From Mesorhizobium sp. DCY119 (lineage in GTDB: Bacteria; Pseudomonadota; Alphaproteobacteria; Rhizobiales; Rhizobiaceae), in contig NZ_CP031834.1 of the NCBI RefSeq assembly GCF_003590645.1, positions 4,464,501 through 4,528,500 of the forward strand: 64,000 nucleotides of DNA, in the 5' to 3' direction. The position numbers and the translations under genes were made by a program. The notes under the pieces were generated by a model. That model saw only the letters and a program-made list of their open reading frames with translations. It did no database searches and was not told the DNA's origin. This document shows positions 34,211 to 43,890 of the stretch, one piece after another; position 1 is the first letter of the stretch; the number at the start of each line of letters is the position of its first letter.

Positions 34211-37200
34211 ATGAACAGCAAGCGGTCCTATCTCGACACACTCAATACCGGGAGGCTACGCAAGCCTCACACCACGCTCGAGGAACTGAACCGTTCGCTG
34301 GAGAACCTTGAGCAGCGCCTCAGCCGGCCGCAGGATGCCGGCCTGGACTTTTCACGCGAGCGCGACGACATGCGCCGCCAGCAGCGCTTCGCCGACCTGC
34401 CCTACGGCCAGAACCGCAGGGAAGACACCCGCGCCTATGCCGCTGCCCCGCAGCCGGCACCGCGCGCGTCCTACGACCAGCCCTACCAGACGATCGCCCG
34501 CGACCTCGACCGCGTGCGCGCGCAGGAAGACGGCGTCGCTGCCTTCGGCAAGATCGCTGCGGAACTGCAGGCGCTGCGCGAAGACCTTCGCCAGCAGGTG
34601 ACCTCCGGCATGCGCCGCGAATTCGAAGCGGTGCGCGAGGACATCAGGCGCGCTTACGCTTCAGGCGCTACCAAGGGCGGGGTCGACGAACTCGGCGTCG
34701 AATTCGAGCGCCTGTCGAGCGCCATCCATTCGCTTTCGGAACGCAGCGACGACAAGAGCATCAACATGCTCCGTCTCGAACTGGAGCAGGTCAAAGGCTC
34801 GCTCGATCTGCTGGCGCGCGAAGAAACGGTGCGCTCGGTCGATCGCCGCTGGGACGACTTCAACAAGCGCTGGACGGATTTCGAGGACCGCATTTCGACC
34901 GGATCGCACGACCCGGCGATTTCCGCACTGACCTCGCGGCTTGAGCAGATCAACGACGCCGTCAACAACCTGCCCGAATCGCTGTCGCTGCGCTCGCTGG
35001 AAGAAAAGGTGCGCACACTGGCCGGCGCGGTCGACCATTTCGCCCGCCAGCAGGAAAATGCCGACGCCAACACTTTCGGCCAGATCGAGGTGCGGCTGGA
35101 CGAGATCTCGCGCGCCATCGTCGCCTCGACGGCGGCAGCCACCCTACCCAATTTCGATCCCGCTCCCTTCGAGCGCATCGAAGCGCGGATTTCAGCACTG
35201 GCCCGCCAGATCGAGGAAGTCGCCGGCGACCAACCCACCGGCAATGAGGTGATGGAGCGCCTCGGCCTGCTCTCCAGCCGCGTCGACCAGATCACGCAGC
35301 AGATTCACCTGCCGGAAGCGGCGGTGGAGCGTCTCGGCAAGCAGATCGCCATCATCGCCGACAAGATCGACCGCGCACCGGCCACACCGGATGCGGACTA
35401 TATTTTCCAGGGCATCGAGCAGCGCTTCGATCACCTGTCCGATATGATCGAACGCCGCCAGGGCGACGCTGCCGAACAGAGCAACACGCTGTTCCGCGAT
35501 CTCGAGCGCCGGCTCGATGAAGTTGCCGACCGTCTCGACCAGCGCGCGCATGCGCCGGCGCTGGACAATAGCGGCATCATGGACGCCATCGACGCGCGCT
35601 TCGCCACGCTTGCCGAACGTCTTGAAGCGCGCCAGCCCGAGCCGGCCGACAACGCCGCCATCCGCAAGCTCGAAGCACGGCTCGAAAGCATTTCGAGCCG
35701 GCTCGATTCGTCTGCCAGCCAGTTCGCCAATATCGATCCGGACCTGATCCGCAATCTCGAAGCGCAGGTTTCCGGCCTGTCGCAGCACCTCGCCCGTCCG
35801 TCGAGCCCGCTGCCGGAATTCGAGGATATCGGCCCGCGCCTCAACGACATCGAAAAGTCGATCGCCGGCAGCCATGACAGCATCCTCGAGGCCGCGCGTC
35901 AGGCCGCCGAAAGTGCTGTCCGCTCGCTGTCGGGTTCGCAGACGCATACGGTGGCAGTGTCCGGCCTCGCCGACGACCTGAAGGCGCTGGAAGCACTGAC
36001 GCGCCGTTCCGACGAGCGCAACACCAAGACCTTCGAGGCAATCCACGACACGCTCCTGAAGATCGTCGACCGGCTTGGCTCGCTGGAACAGGACGAGCGC
36101 CCGACCAGCAAGGTCGAGCCCGAGCCCCTCAACACGCTGCGCAAGATGGCGCTGCAGGACACGCCGTCGCTCGATTTCGACGATGGCTTGCCGCTGGTCG
36201 AGGCCGAAGATCGCCCCGCGACTTCGCGCGTCGGCAGCACGCTCACGCCGGCTCAGGCAGCGGCAGCCGCCGCAGTCGCGGCGCTCGATTCGGATACGAT
36301 TGCCGAAGACGAGCCGGAGGCCGGTTCACGCTCGATGTTCGGCGGCCTTGGCCGCGTCTTCAAGGGCCGCAAGGGGCAGGCTGCCGCACAGGCCGCAACC
36401 GCTGCCCCTGCCGACGCCATAGCCAAGGACGAAGCACCGAGCGTCGACCTCGACGAGCCGCTTGATCCCAAATTCGCCAACCGGCCGCTCGAACCCGGTT
36501 CCGGCGCGCCCGACCTCAACGCCATCATGCGCCGCGTGCGCGACGAGCGAGGCCAGCCGGCAAAGCCTGTCGAAACAGAAGCTGCCAAGGCCGATTTCAT
36601 CGCCGCCGCGCGCCGCGCCGCACAGGCAGCAGCTGCGGAAGCCGAAGCGCTGAAGCGCGATTCCAGCCTGAAGGGCCCGGTGAAGGCACTACGCATCGGC
36701 GATCTGCTCAAGGCACGCCGCAAGCCGATCCTGATGGCCGCCGCCGCGATCATGCTGGCGCTGGCCGGCCTGCAGCTCGGCAAGGCCTTCATGGCCGGCG
36801 ATGCCGAGGTGGCGGAAGTGGTGACAACGCCGGCAATCGTCCAGCCAGCCGAGCAGTCCGCTCAAGTTGCCATGGCCGAAGCACCGCAGGCGCCCATCCA
36901 GATGGACAGCCTTGCCGACGCCCGCGGCGAAGCCTCGGCCACCCGCACCGTCGACCTGCCGCAGGACTCTCTTGCCGCCGATCCTGAACCGACGCCGGAA
37001 GAGGCGACCGCCGCCATTAGCGAGCCGGCCCCGGCTCCCGAAACGACGGCTTCGACATCTCCCGCCTATCAGCCAATCGATAATCCGGCGACGGTCATGA
37101 ACACCCCGGCCGAGCCTATGCTTGCCAGCCCCGTTCCGGCCAATCCGGTCACGCCTGCTGCCACCACGGCTGCCGTCAGCGTGCCGACGGAAGCCGGCCC

Positions 37201-38029
37201 GGTGGCGCTGCGCGAAGCAGCTGGTTCCGGCGACGCCAAGGCGCTGTTCGAAGTCGGCTCGCGCTATGCCGACGGTCGCGGCGTCAAGGCCGACATGAAG
37301 GCAGCCGCCAAATGGTACGAGCAATCGGCCGAGGCAGGGTTTGCACCGGCGCAGTACCGCATCGGCAATTTCTACGAAAAGGGCCTCGGCGTCGACCGCG
37401 ACGTGGACAAGGCCAAGACCTGGTATCAGCTGGCCGCCAGCCAGGGCAATGCCAGCGCCATGCACAATCTGGCCGTTCTGTTCGCCATGGGTGCCGACGG
37501 CACCGCCGACAATGAATCGGCTGCGCGCTGGTTCATCCAGGCGGCCGAACTCGGCGTCAAGGACAGCCAGTTCAATCTCGGCATCCTCGCCGCCAAGGGC
37601 GTCGGCATGCCGCAGAACCTCGAAGAGTCCTACAAGTGGTTCGCCCTCGTCGCCAAGACCGGCGACAAGGATGCTTCCGCCAAGCGCGACGAGATCGCCC
37701 ATGCGCTGCGCCCCGAACAGCTGGAACGCGCCCGCGCGGCAACCGAACTCTGGAAGGCAAAGCCGCTCGACACGGCATCGAACTCGGTCGACATCCCCGA
37801 AGCCTGGCAGGAAAGCCAGGGCACGACCGCCAGCGTCGACATGAAGAAGGCCGTCCGCAACATCCAGGCCATCCTCAACAAGAACGGCTACGATGCCGGC
37901 GGCGCCGACGGCATGATGGGCCAGAAGACCAAGAACGCCATCGCCGCCTTCCAGAAAGCCAACGGCATGGACGCCACCGGCGAGATCGACGAAAAGGTCG
38001 TGCGGGCCCTGCTGGCGCTCAACAAATAA
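34211..38029 (+). CDS. podJ: PodJ-like polar localization protein
   Basis: The 1272-residue protein begins MNSKRSYLDTLNTGR, like rhizobial PodJ proteins. A long coiled-coil cytoplasmic part (about residues 15-640) and an acidic Ala/Pro linker follow. One membrane segment (ILMAAAAIMLALAGLQLGKA, about 838-858) leads to a Pro-rich periplasmic linker, four Sel1 repeats (about 998-1156) and a C-terminal peptidoglycan-binding domain (about 1210-1272). PodJ marks the new cell pole and organises polar development and division. The start could also be ATG 34199. The next gene overlaps its stop by one base (TAATG). Confidence 0.85.
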   Translation: MNSKRSYLDTLNTGRLRKPHTTLEELNRSLENLEQRLSRPQDAGLDFSRERDDMRRQQRFADLPYGQNRREDTRAYAAAPQPAPRASYDQPYQTIARDLDRVRAQEDGVAAFGKIAAELQALREDLRQQVTSGMRREFEAVREDIRRAYASGATKGGVDELGVEFERLSSAIHSLSERSDDKSINMLRLELEQVKGSLDLLAREETVRSVDRRWDDFNKRWTDFEDRISTGSHDPAISALTSRLEQINDAVNNLPESLSLRSLEEKVRTLAGAVDHFARQQENADANTFGQIEVRLDEISRAIVASTAAATLPNFDPAPFERIEARISALARQIEEVAGDQPTGNEVMERLGLLSSRVDQITQQIHLPEAAVERLGKQIAIIADKIDRAPATPDADYIFQGIEQRFDHLSDMIERRQGDAAEQSNTLFRDLERRLDEVADRLDQRAHAPALDNSGIMDAIDARFATLAERLEARQPEPADNAAIRKLEARLESISSRLDSSASQFANIDPDLIRNLEAQVSGLSQHLARPSSPLPEFEDIGPRLNDIEKSIAGSHDSILEAARQAAESAVRSLSGSQTHTVAVSGLADDLKALEALTRRSDERNTKTFEAIHDTLLKIVDRLGSLEQDERPTSKVEPEPLNTLRKMALQDTPSLDFDDGLPLVEAEDRPATSRVGSTLTPAQAAAAAAVAALDSDTIAEDEPEAGSRSMFGGLGRVFKGRKGQAAAQAATAAPADAIAKDEAPSVDLDEPLDPKFANRPLEPGSGAPDLNAIMRRVRDERGQPAKPVETEAAKADFIAAARRAAQAAAAEAEALKRDSSLKGPVKALRIGDLLKARRKPILMAAAAIMLALAGLQLGKAFMAGDAEVAEVVTTPAIVQPAEQSAQVAMAEAPQAPIQMDSLADARGEASATRTVDLPQDSLAADPEPTPEEATAAISEPAPAPETTASTSPAYQPIDNPATVMNTPAEPMLASPVPANPVTPAATTAAVSVPTEAGPVALREAAGSGDAKALFEVGSRYADGRGVKADMKAAAKWYEQSAEAGFAPAQYRIGNFYEKGLGVDRDVDKAKTWYQLAASQGNASAMHNLAVLFAMGADGTADNESAARWFIQAAELGVKDSQFNLGILAAKGVGMPQNLEESYKWFALVAKTGDKDASAKRDEIAHALRPEQLERARAATELWKAKPLDTASNSVDIPEAWQESQGTTASVDMKKAVRNIQAILNKNGYDAGGADGMMGQKTKNAIAAFQKANGMDATGEIDEKVVRALLALNK

Positions 38030-38616
38030 TGGCAGTCGCCTACTTCGTCACGCACCCCGAGGTCATCATCGATCCCGAGGTGCCCGTGCCGCAGTGGGGA
38101 CTGTCCGCCCGGGGACACGAACGCCTACAGGCCTTTTGCGCCCGCCCGATCCTGAATTCGGTGAGCGACATTTTCGTCAGCGACGAACGCAAAGCGCTGG
38201 ACTGCGCCGAGACGCTCAAATCTCTGCGCAACCTCGAATTCCGCATAGACCCTCGCCTCGGCGAAAACGACCGCTCGTCCACCGGCTATGTCGCGCCGCC
38301 GCGCTTCTGGGAGATCGTCGCGGAATTCTTCGCCCATCCTGATACCAGCATCCTGGGTTGGGAAACGGCGGCAGACGCACAGCGGCGCATCAAAACGGCA
38401 GTGACCGAGAGCATCGCCGGCCGAACCGGCAAGGGAGACGTCGTCATATTCTCCCACGGCGGGGTCGGTACGCTGTTGTTATGCGACCTGCTGGGAGAAC
38501 CGATTTCGCAGAATAGAAGCCAGCCGATCAGCGGAGGCGGCTGCTATTTTGCGTTTGATGCGGATACATTGGCCATTCGCCACACTTGGCAAGACATCGT
38601 GCCGGAACAATCCTGA
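38029..38616 (+). CDS. Histidine phosphatase family protein
   Basis: The 195-residue protein has the histidine-phosphatase fold: an N-terminal VTHPEV in place of the usual RHG, ADERKALDCAETL-type second region (SDERKALDCAETL), a Glu in LGEND and a second catalytic His in IFSHGGVGTLLLCDL. The Arg before the first His is replaced by Thr, so activity may be low or of a different kind. The start is ATG 38029, overlapping the podJ stop as TAATG, so translation is coupled to podJ. Confidence 0.85.
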   Translation: MAVAYFVTHPEVIIDPEVPVPQWGLSARGHERLQAFCARPILNSVSDIFVSDERKALDCAETLKSLRNLEFRIDPRLGENDRSSTGYVAPPRFWEIVAEFFAHPDTSILGWETAADAQRRIKTAVTESIAGRTGKGDVVIFSHGGVGTLLLCDLLGEPISQNRSQPISGGGCYFAFDADTLAIRHTWQDIVPEQS

Positions 38617-38747
38617 AAGTTAATCCTGAAGCGAGCGATCCGATGGGTTCATCGGGCGGCCGAACTCGCTATCTATTCCACCATGTTGACGAAGACCCCG
38701 CCAAGGCTTAATGATACAGACCTGTCTCACCCTTTCGAGTCTGCGTC

Positions 38748-39332
38748 ATGTCCTCCACCTACGGCAATACCGAAAAGCGCCAGCACATCGTCGAAACGGC
38801 TTATGCGCTGTTCAAGCGCGAAGGCTTTCACGCCACCGGGATAGACCGGATCATTGCCGAAGCGGGCGTGGCGAAGATGACGATGTACCGCCATTTCCCC
38901 AGCAAGGACGGCCTTACCGTCGAGGTTCTTGCCTGGCGGGCGCAGCGCTTCGACCATCAGCTTGACCAACTCGCCGAGCTTGACGCCACGCCCGAACAGA
39001 AGATCGCAACGATCTTCGATTGGTACGGACGCTGGTTCAAAAGCCCGGATTTCCATGGCTGCCTGTTCGCGCATGCGCTCGCGGAATTCGGCGATCCCGC
39101 CCATCCGGTTTTCAAGGCCGTGGCCGACCAGAAGAATGGCCTGAAAGGGCGCATGCGCCGGATTCTCGAAGCGGCTTTGCCCGAAGATCAGGCCGAGAGC
39201 ATTGCGGCGGCTCTTTTGATGCTGCTCGAGGGCGCGACCCTTCTGGCCCAGATGGGCCAGGGAGAGACCGCCATTCGGGATGCAAGAAACGCCGCTCTCG
39301 GCCTGCTTGCCAGGCTGCCGGCACGGCAATGA
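38748..39332 (+). CDS. TetR/AcrR-family transcriptional regulator
   Basis: The 194-residue protein has a TetR HTH in residues 7-55 (VETAYALFKREGFHATGIDR, then MTMYRHFPSKDGL) and an all-helical ligand domain with the CLFAHALAEFGD region seen in the TetR_C families. Its stop overlaps the start of the EamA-type transporter gene as ATGA, so it is in an operon with its probable target. Confidence 0.88.
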   Translation: MSSTYGNTEKRQHIVETAYALFKREGFHATGIDRIIAEAGVAKMTMYRHFPSKDGLTVEVLAWRAQRFDHQLDQLAELDATPEQKIATIFDWYGRWFKSPDFHGCLFAHALAEFGDPAHPVFKAVADQKNGLKGRMRRILEAALPEDQAESIAAALLMLLEGATLLAQMGQGETAIRDARNAALGLLARLPARQ

Positions 39333-40159
39333 GCGCGGCGGTCGTCAGCCTGGCGCTTTTTGCGGCAATCCTGCACGCGACATGGAACGCCTTTCTGCGA
39401 ACGGGTGCCGACAGGCTCTGGACCATCACGGTCATGAGCCTTTCCGGTACGATCGTCGCTCTTCCCTTCGTCTTCATCTATCCTCTGCCGGAAAGTTCGG
39501 CCTGGCTCTATATCGTTCTGTCGGCCTGTCTTCAGGTCGGCTACAGCGTCTTTCTGGTTGCCGCCTACAGAAACGGCGAGCTGGGGCAGGTCTATCCCAT
39601 CGTTCGCGGCACCGTACCGCTGCTGGTGACTGTCGGTGGATTTCTGCTCGCCGGCGATCGCCTCGACACCTACCAGACGGCCGGCGTCGTCCTCGTGGCA
39701 ACGGGAATCATGAGCCTTTCCTTGGGCAAAGGCAGGGCGGCCACGTCATCGATCCTCTTCGCCCTGGCGACGGGCGCGATCATTGCCAGCTATGTGACGG
39801 TCGATGCGATCGGCGTCCGCGAGGCTGGCCATACGGGCGCCTACACCGCATGGGTGGTGGTGATTTATGGCGCGCTGCTGCCGCTGACTTTCGTGCTGTT
39901 CCGGGGAAAACTCGTCGTCGACATTCATTCGCCCGAAACCTTGAAAGCACTGGCGGGCGGCATAGTCGCGCTCACCGCCTATGGCGTGGTAATAGCGGCA
40001 TTGGCCCTTGGGCCGGCCGGGCCTATCACCGCCTTGCGGGAAACGAGCGTCGTGTTCGCAGCCCTGATCGGATGGCTTTTTCTGGGGGAAGCATTGACGC
40101 CCCGCCGTATCCTTGCCTGCTCAATCGTGGCTTTCGGAGCCATCTGCCTCAGCCATTGA
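39329..40159 (+). CDS. EamA/DMT-superfamily transporter
   Basis: The 276-residue inner-membrane protein has about 10 membrane segments in two EamA repeats. It begins at ATG 39329 in the ATGA overlap with the TetR gene. EamA proteins export amino acids, metabolites or drugs; the substrate is not predictable here. Typical features are YRNGELGQVYPIVRGTVPLL and GPITALRETSVVFAALIGW. The TetR gene upstream is the likely regulator. Confidence 0.88.
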   Translation: MSAAVVSLALFAAILHATWNAFLRTGADRLWTITVMSLSGTIVALPFVFIYPLPESSAWLYIVLSACLQVGYSVFLVAAYRNGELGQVYPIVRGTVPLLVTVGGFLLAGDRLDTYQTAGVVLVATGIMSLSLGKGRAATSSILFALATGAIIASYVTVDAIGVREAGHTGAYTAWVVVIYGALLPLTFVLFRGKLVVDIHSPETLKALAGGIVALTAYGVVIAALALGPAGPITALRETSVVFAALIGWLFLGEALTPRRILACSIVAFGAICLSH

Positions 40160-40261
40160 TCACGGCCCATTTGCGACGGAACGGCCCGTCGCAGAACCCG
40201 GTCGCACAGGCCCGCCTTTGCTTGCTATAGTTCGGCGGCAAACAGCGAAGGTGCGAAAACA

Positions 40262-41074
40262 ATGCCGGCCGGCCAATTCAGGATGCTTCGTTGCAGAACG
40301 GCCGGTGTGGAAGCCGTCGAGGCTGCCACGCGCCATGCCTTCTCTCGGCACTGGCACGAGCAATACGGCATCGGCGTCATCCATCAGGGCGCGCAGAAAT
40401 CGCTGAGCGGGCGCGGCATGGTGGAGGCCGGTCGTGGGGACACCATCACCGTCAATCCCGGCGAGGTCCATGACGGCATGCCGATCAGCGATGCCGGGCG
40501 GTCGTGGCGGATGCTTTATTTCGATCCGGCGATCATCCAGGCGGCCTTCGCAGACATGAACGAAGGCGCGTCGAAAGCCTGCGAGTTCGTCTGGCCGGCC
40601 AAGACCGACGCCGCAGTTGCCACCCTGTTCCATCGCCTTTACGCGGCAATCACCGGGCATGCGTCCGGCTCGTCCGACCTGCTGAGCGAGGAACTGCTGC
40701 TGCGCCTGCTGGCCAATGTCGTGCGCGAGCGGAGCGAGGTCGAGGCCTCAGCGTCCGCATCCACGGCGATCATGCGCGCAAGGCAGTTGATCGACGACGA
40801 GCCCACCGCCCCGATCACGCTTGCCGATCTTGCGCGGCAAAGCGGCATGAGCCGGTTTCAGGTGCTGCGCGGCTTTGCCAAAGCGACCGGCTTCACCCCG
40901 CACGCCTATCTCATGCAGCGGCGCACCGACCTCGCCCGCCGGCTGATCGCGCAAGGCACGCCATTAGCCGAGGCTGCTGCAGGCTGCAGCTTTGCCGACC
41001 AGAGCCACATGACTCGAATGTTCACGCGCAAATACGGCGTGTCGCCGGGCGTATACGCCGCCGCCGTCGCCTGA
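40262..41074 (+). CDS. AraC-family transcriptional regulator
   Basis: The 270-residue protein has an AraC-type cupin domain (HWHEQYGIGVIHQG, VNPGEVHDG) and a C-terminal double HTH (ITLADLARQSGMSRFQVLRG, then AEAAAGCSFADQSHMTRMFT and KYGVSPGVY). Relatives regulate amino-acid or LysE-type exporters. The LysE-family gene lies 72 bases downstream on the same strand and is probably its target. Confidence 0.9.
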   Translation: MPAGQFRMLRCRTAGVEAVEAATRHAFSRHWHEQYGIGVIHQGAQKSLSGRGMVEAGRGDTITVNPGEVHDGMPISDAGRSWRMLYFDPAIIQAAFADMNEGASKACEFVWPAKTDAAVATLFHRLYAAITGHASGSSDLLSEELLLRLLANVVRERSEVEASASASTAIMRARQLIDDEPTAPITLADLARQSGMSRFQVLRGFAKATGFTPHAYLMQRRTDLARRLIAQGTPLAEAAAGCSFADQSHMTRMFTRKYGVSPGVYAAAVA

Positions 41075-41145
41075 CCCGCCTGCAATTTCGTTCAAGACGG
41101 CGAGCCCTCGCACGGCTCAAATCGGTTCTCTCACGGAGAACTGGC

Positions 41146-41757
41146 ATGAGCATCGAATTCCTGATCACATCCTTCATCATCGTGGTGTCGCCCGGCACCG
41201 GCGTCGTCTACACGCTGGCGACCGGCCTTTCGCGCGGCGCGCGCGCCAGCGTGGCTGCCGCGTTCGGCTGCACCATCGGCATCGTCCCGCATATGGCGGC
41301 GGCGATCATGGGGCTGGCTGCAATCCTGCACACCAGCGCGCTTGCCTTTCACGCCTTCAAATATGCCGGCGTCGCCTATCTGCTTTACATGGCCTGGAAC
41401 GCGCTGCGCGAAAACGGCTCGCTGAAGGTCGACGAGGAAATCACCGAACGCTCGGCCGCCCGGATCACCCTCACCGGCATCCTCGTCAACATCCTCAATC
41501 CGAAACTGTCGATCTTCTTCCTCGCCTTTCTGCCGCAATTCATCAGCACCGGCGAGGCGCACCCGCTGTCGCGCATGCTGATTTTGAGCGCCGTGTTCAT
41601 GGCGATGACCTTCATCGTCTTCGTCGGCTACGGGTTGTTCGCCGCATCCGTGCGCGACAAGGTCATCTCGCGCCCGCGCGTGCTGACCTGGATGCGCCGC
41701 ACTTTCGCCGGCGCCTTCGTGCTGCTCGGTGCAAGGCTGGCGCTGGCAGATCGGTAA
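41146..41757 (+). CDS. LysE-family amino-acid exporter
   Basis: The 203-residue protein has about six membrane segments in the LysE/RhtB pattern: the ITSFIIVVSPGTGVVYTLA opening, GLSRGARASVAAAFGCTIG, and LNPKLSIFFLAFLPQF. It would export amino acids such as threonine, homoserine or lysine. CGGAG precedes ATG 41146. The AraC-type gene upstream is its likely regulator. Confidence 0.9.
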   Translation: MSIEFLITSFIIVVSPGTGVVYTLATGLSRGARASVAAAFGCTIGIVPHMAAAIMGLAAILHTSALAFHAFKYAGVAYLLYMAWNALRENGSLKVDEEITERSAARITLTGILVNILNPKLSIFFLAFLPQFISTGEAHPLSRMLILSAVFMAMTFIVFVGYGLFAASVRDKVISRPRVLTWMRRTFAGAFVLLGARLALADR

Positions 41758-41941
41758 GGGCCAATCCGACCGCAACCCAAATGCGACCGCGAATGGCGGT
41801 CGCCGTTAACCCGCTGACATGCTTTTTGTTTTAGACTGCCCGTGATGTTTGACTTCGCCGCAATGTCGGCGCAAGAGCAATGTAACGACCGAGGGCAAGG
41901 GACAGTCTTGGCCGGCAGGCACATAGCGTAGAGTTTGACGG

Positions 41942-42871
41942 GTGGGCATCTATCTCCCGATCGCAGAATTATCGGCCAACATCGTCGTGCTGCTCGCAAT
42001 GGGCGCCGCGGTCGGGTTCCTGTCGGGCATGTTCGGCGTCGGCGGCGGCTTCCTCATCACCCCGCTGCTGATCTTCTACAACATTCCCCCAGCCATCGCA
42101 GTCGCCACCGGCGCGAACCAGGTCATCGCTTCGTCCTTCTCCGGTGCGCTTGCGCATTTCAAGCGCGGCACGCTCGATTTCAAGCTCGGAACGATGCTTC
42201 TGCTTGGCGGCATCGTCGGCTCGACGCTCGGCATCTATGTCTTTGCGCTGCTGCGCGCCATCGGCCAGCTCGACCTGTTCATTTCGCTGCTCTACGTCAT
42301 CCTGCTCGGCACCGTCGGTGCGCTGATGATGGTGGAAAGCGTCAACGCCATCCGCAAGACCAAGGATGGCGCAGCCCCCGCGCTGAAGAAATCCGGCCAG
42401 CACAACTGGATCCACCGCCTGCCGCTGAAGATGCGGTTCCGCGCCTCCAAGCTTTTCGTCAGCGTCATACCCGTGCTCGGGCTCGGCGCCGGCATCGGCT
42501 TCCTGTCGTCGATCATGGGCGTGGGCGGCGGCTTCATCATGGTGCCGGCGCTGATCTATCTGCTGAAAGTGCCGACCAATGTCGTCATCGGCACCTCGCT
42601 GTTCCAGATCATCTTCGTCTCCGCCTATACGACCATCGTCCACTCCACCACCAACCAGACCGTCGATATCGTGCTGGCCTTCGTGCTGATGGTGGGCGGC
42701 GTCGCCGGCGCGCAATATGGCGCCAAGGCCGGGCAGAAGCTGCGCGGCGAACAGTTGCGCGCCCTGCTTGCGCTGCTGGTGCTGGCGGTGGCGCTGCGCC
42801 TTGCCTTCGACCTGTTCGTGCGGCCGAACACGCTTTACTCCCTCACCGGGATCGACGGGGGCCACCTGTGA
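41942..42871 (+). CDS. TauE/SafE-family sulfite exporter-like permease
   Basis: The 309-residue membrane protein has two copies of the Gly-rich TauE motif: GMFGVGGGFLITPLL (residues 30-44) and IMGVGGGFIMVPALI (near 197). It probably moves sulfite, sulfoacetate or a related anion. It starts at GTG 41942. Its stop overlaps the start of the TIGR02186 gene as GTGA; the two families commonly occur as a pair. Confidence 0.9.
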   Translation: MGIYLPIAELSANIVVLLAMGAAVGFLSGMFGVGGGFLITPLLIFYNIPPAIAVATGANQVIASSFSGALAHFKRGTLDFKLGTMLLLGGIVGSTLGIYVFALLRAIGQLDLFISLLYVILLGTVGALMMVESVNAIRKTKDGAAPALKKSGQHNWIHRLPLKMRFRASKLFVSVIPVLGLGAGIGFLSSIMGVGGGFIMVPALIYLLKVPTNVVIGTSLFQIIFVSAYTTIVHSTTNQTVDIVLAFVLMVGGVAGAQYGAKAGQKLRGEQLRALLALLVLAVALRLAFDLFVRPNTLYSLTGIDGGHL

Positions 42872-43662
42872 GGCTGGCCGCGATCTTGGCTGCCGCGCTC
42901 GTCGCGGCCTTGCCGGCATTCGGGGCAGCGCTTGCGCAGGCTCAGCAAGCCAATCCCGAAAACATCCAGATCGGCCTTTCGACCGACCGCGTCGCCATCA
43001 CCGCCGACTTCAGCGGCGCCGACCTGACGATCTTCGGCGCGGTGGAAAACGCCGACCCGCTGATCAACCGGCAGGGAAGATACGACGTCATCGTCGTGCT
43101 GGAGGGGCCGGCAAAGCCCGTCGTCGTGCGACGCAAGGAACGCGTGCTCGGCATGTGGATCAACCTGGATTCGGAGACATTCGAAAACGTCCCCTCCTCC
43201 TACTCCGTCGCCACGACGCGGGCGTTCCGCGACATAGCCGAGCCGAAGAACTACAAGCAGCTGGCTCTGGGTGCGGACAACCTCTACATCCAGCCGGCGG
43301 ACACGACCGACGACCCGGTGACGATCGCCGAGTTCACGGCCGCCCTGCGCGAGCGCAAGAAGGCAACCGGCCTCTACAGCGAGCGCATCGGCGGCGTGCA
43401 GTTCCTGTCGGCCAACCTGTTCCGCGCCGCCCTTTCGCTGGCGCCCAACGTGCCGGTTGGCACGCACCGCGCGCGCGCCTTCCTGTTCCGCAACGGCGTC
43501 TTCGTCAAGGAAACCTCGGCCCAGCTCGCCATCTACAAATCCGGCTTCGAGCAGACTATCTACCGCTTCGCCAACAACCATGCGTTCTGGTTCGGCATTT
43601 TCGCCGTGGGGCTGGCTATGCTCACCGGCTGGCTCGGACGGATCATTTTCCGCCGGGATTGA
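42868..43662 (+). CDS. TIGR02186-family secreted/membrane protein
   Basis: The 264-residue protein has a signal sequence (LAAILAAALVAALPAFGAAL) and an extracytoplasmic beta-rich domain (GLSTDRVAITADFSGADLTI, VVLEGPAKPVVVRRKERVLG). One C-terminal membrane segment (FGIFAVGLAMLTGWLGRIIF) ends the protein. It follows the TauE-type permease by GTGA overlap, as this family usually does, and may form its partner subunit. The exact role is unknown. Confidence 0.88.
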   Translation: MRLAAILAAALVAALPAFGAALAQAQQANPENIQIGLSTDRVAITADFSGADLTIFGAVENADPLINRQGRYDVIVVLEGPAKPVVVRRKERVLGMWINLDSETFENVPSSYSVATTRAFRDIAEPKNYKQLALGADNLYIQPADTTDDPVTIAEFTAALRERKKATGLYSERIGGVQFLSANLFRAALSLAPNVPVGTHRARAFLFRNGVFVKETSAQLAIYKSGFEQTIYRFANNHAFWFGIFAVGLAMLTGWLGRIIFRRD

Positions 43663-43720
43663 GGCTGGGTTCCTCTAATGGCCCTCCCCACAAGGGCAGG
43701 GCCATCGCATATGTCACAGC

Positions 43721-43865
43721 CGACCCCCACTCCGCCTCGCTTTGCTCGGCACCTCTCCCCCTCAAAAGGGGAGAGGAAAGGCGCCCAGCCTTGCGGCCGG
43801 CATTTCCTCTCCCCCGTCGATCGGGGGAGAGGTGGCTCGGCGAAGCCGAGACGGAGTGGGGGTCG
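43721..43865. repeat. REP-like imperfect inverted repeat element
   Basis: About 45-base arms at 43,721-43,763 and 43,821-43,865 match as inverted repeats with a few gaps. The outer ends are CGACCCCCACTCCG. Between and inside them are three hairpins, including CCTCTCCCC/GGGGAGAGG and CTCGGC-GAA-GCCGAG. It lies in the gap between the convergent TIGR02186 and pdeM genes and may end both transcripts. Confidence 0.8.
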
Positions 43866-43890
43866 AATTCTATAAAGCGTCGCGGAGCCG

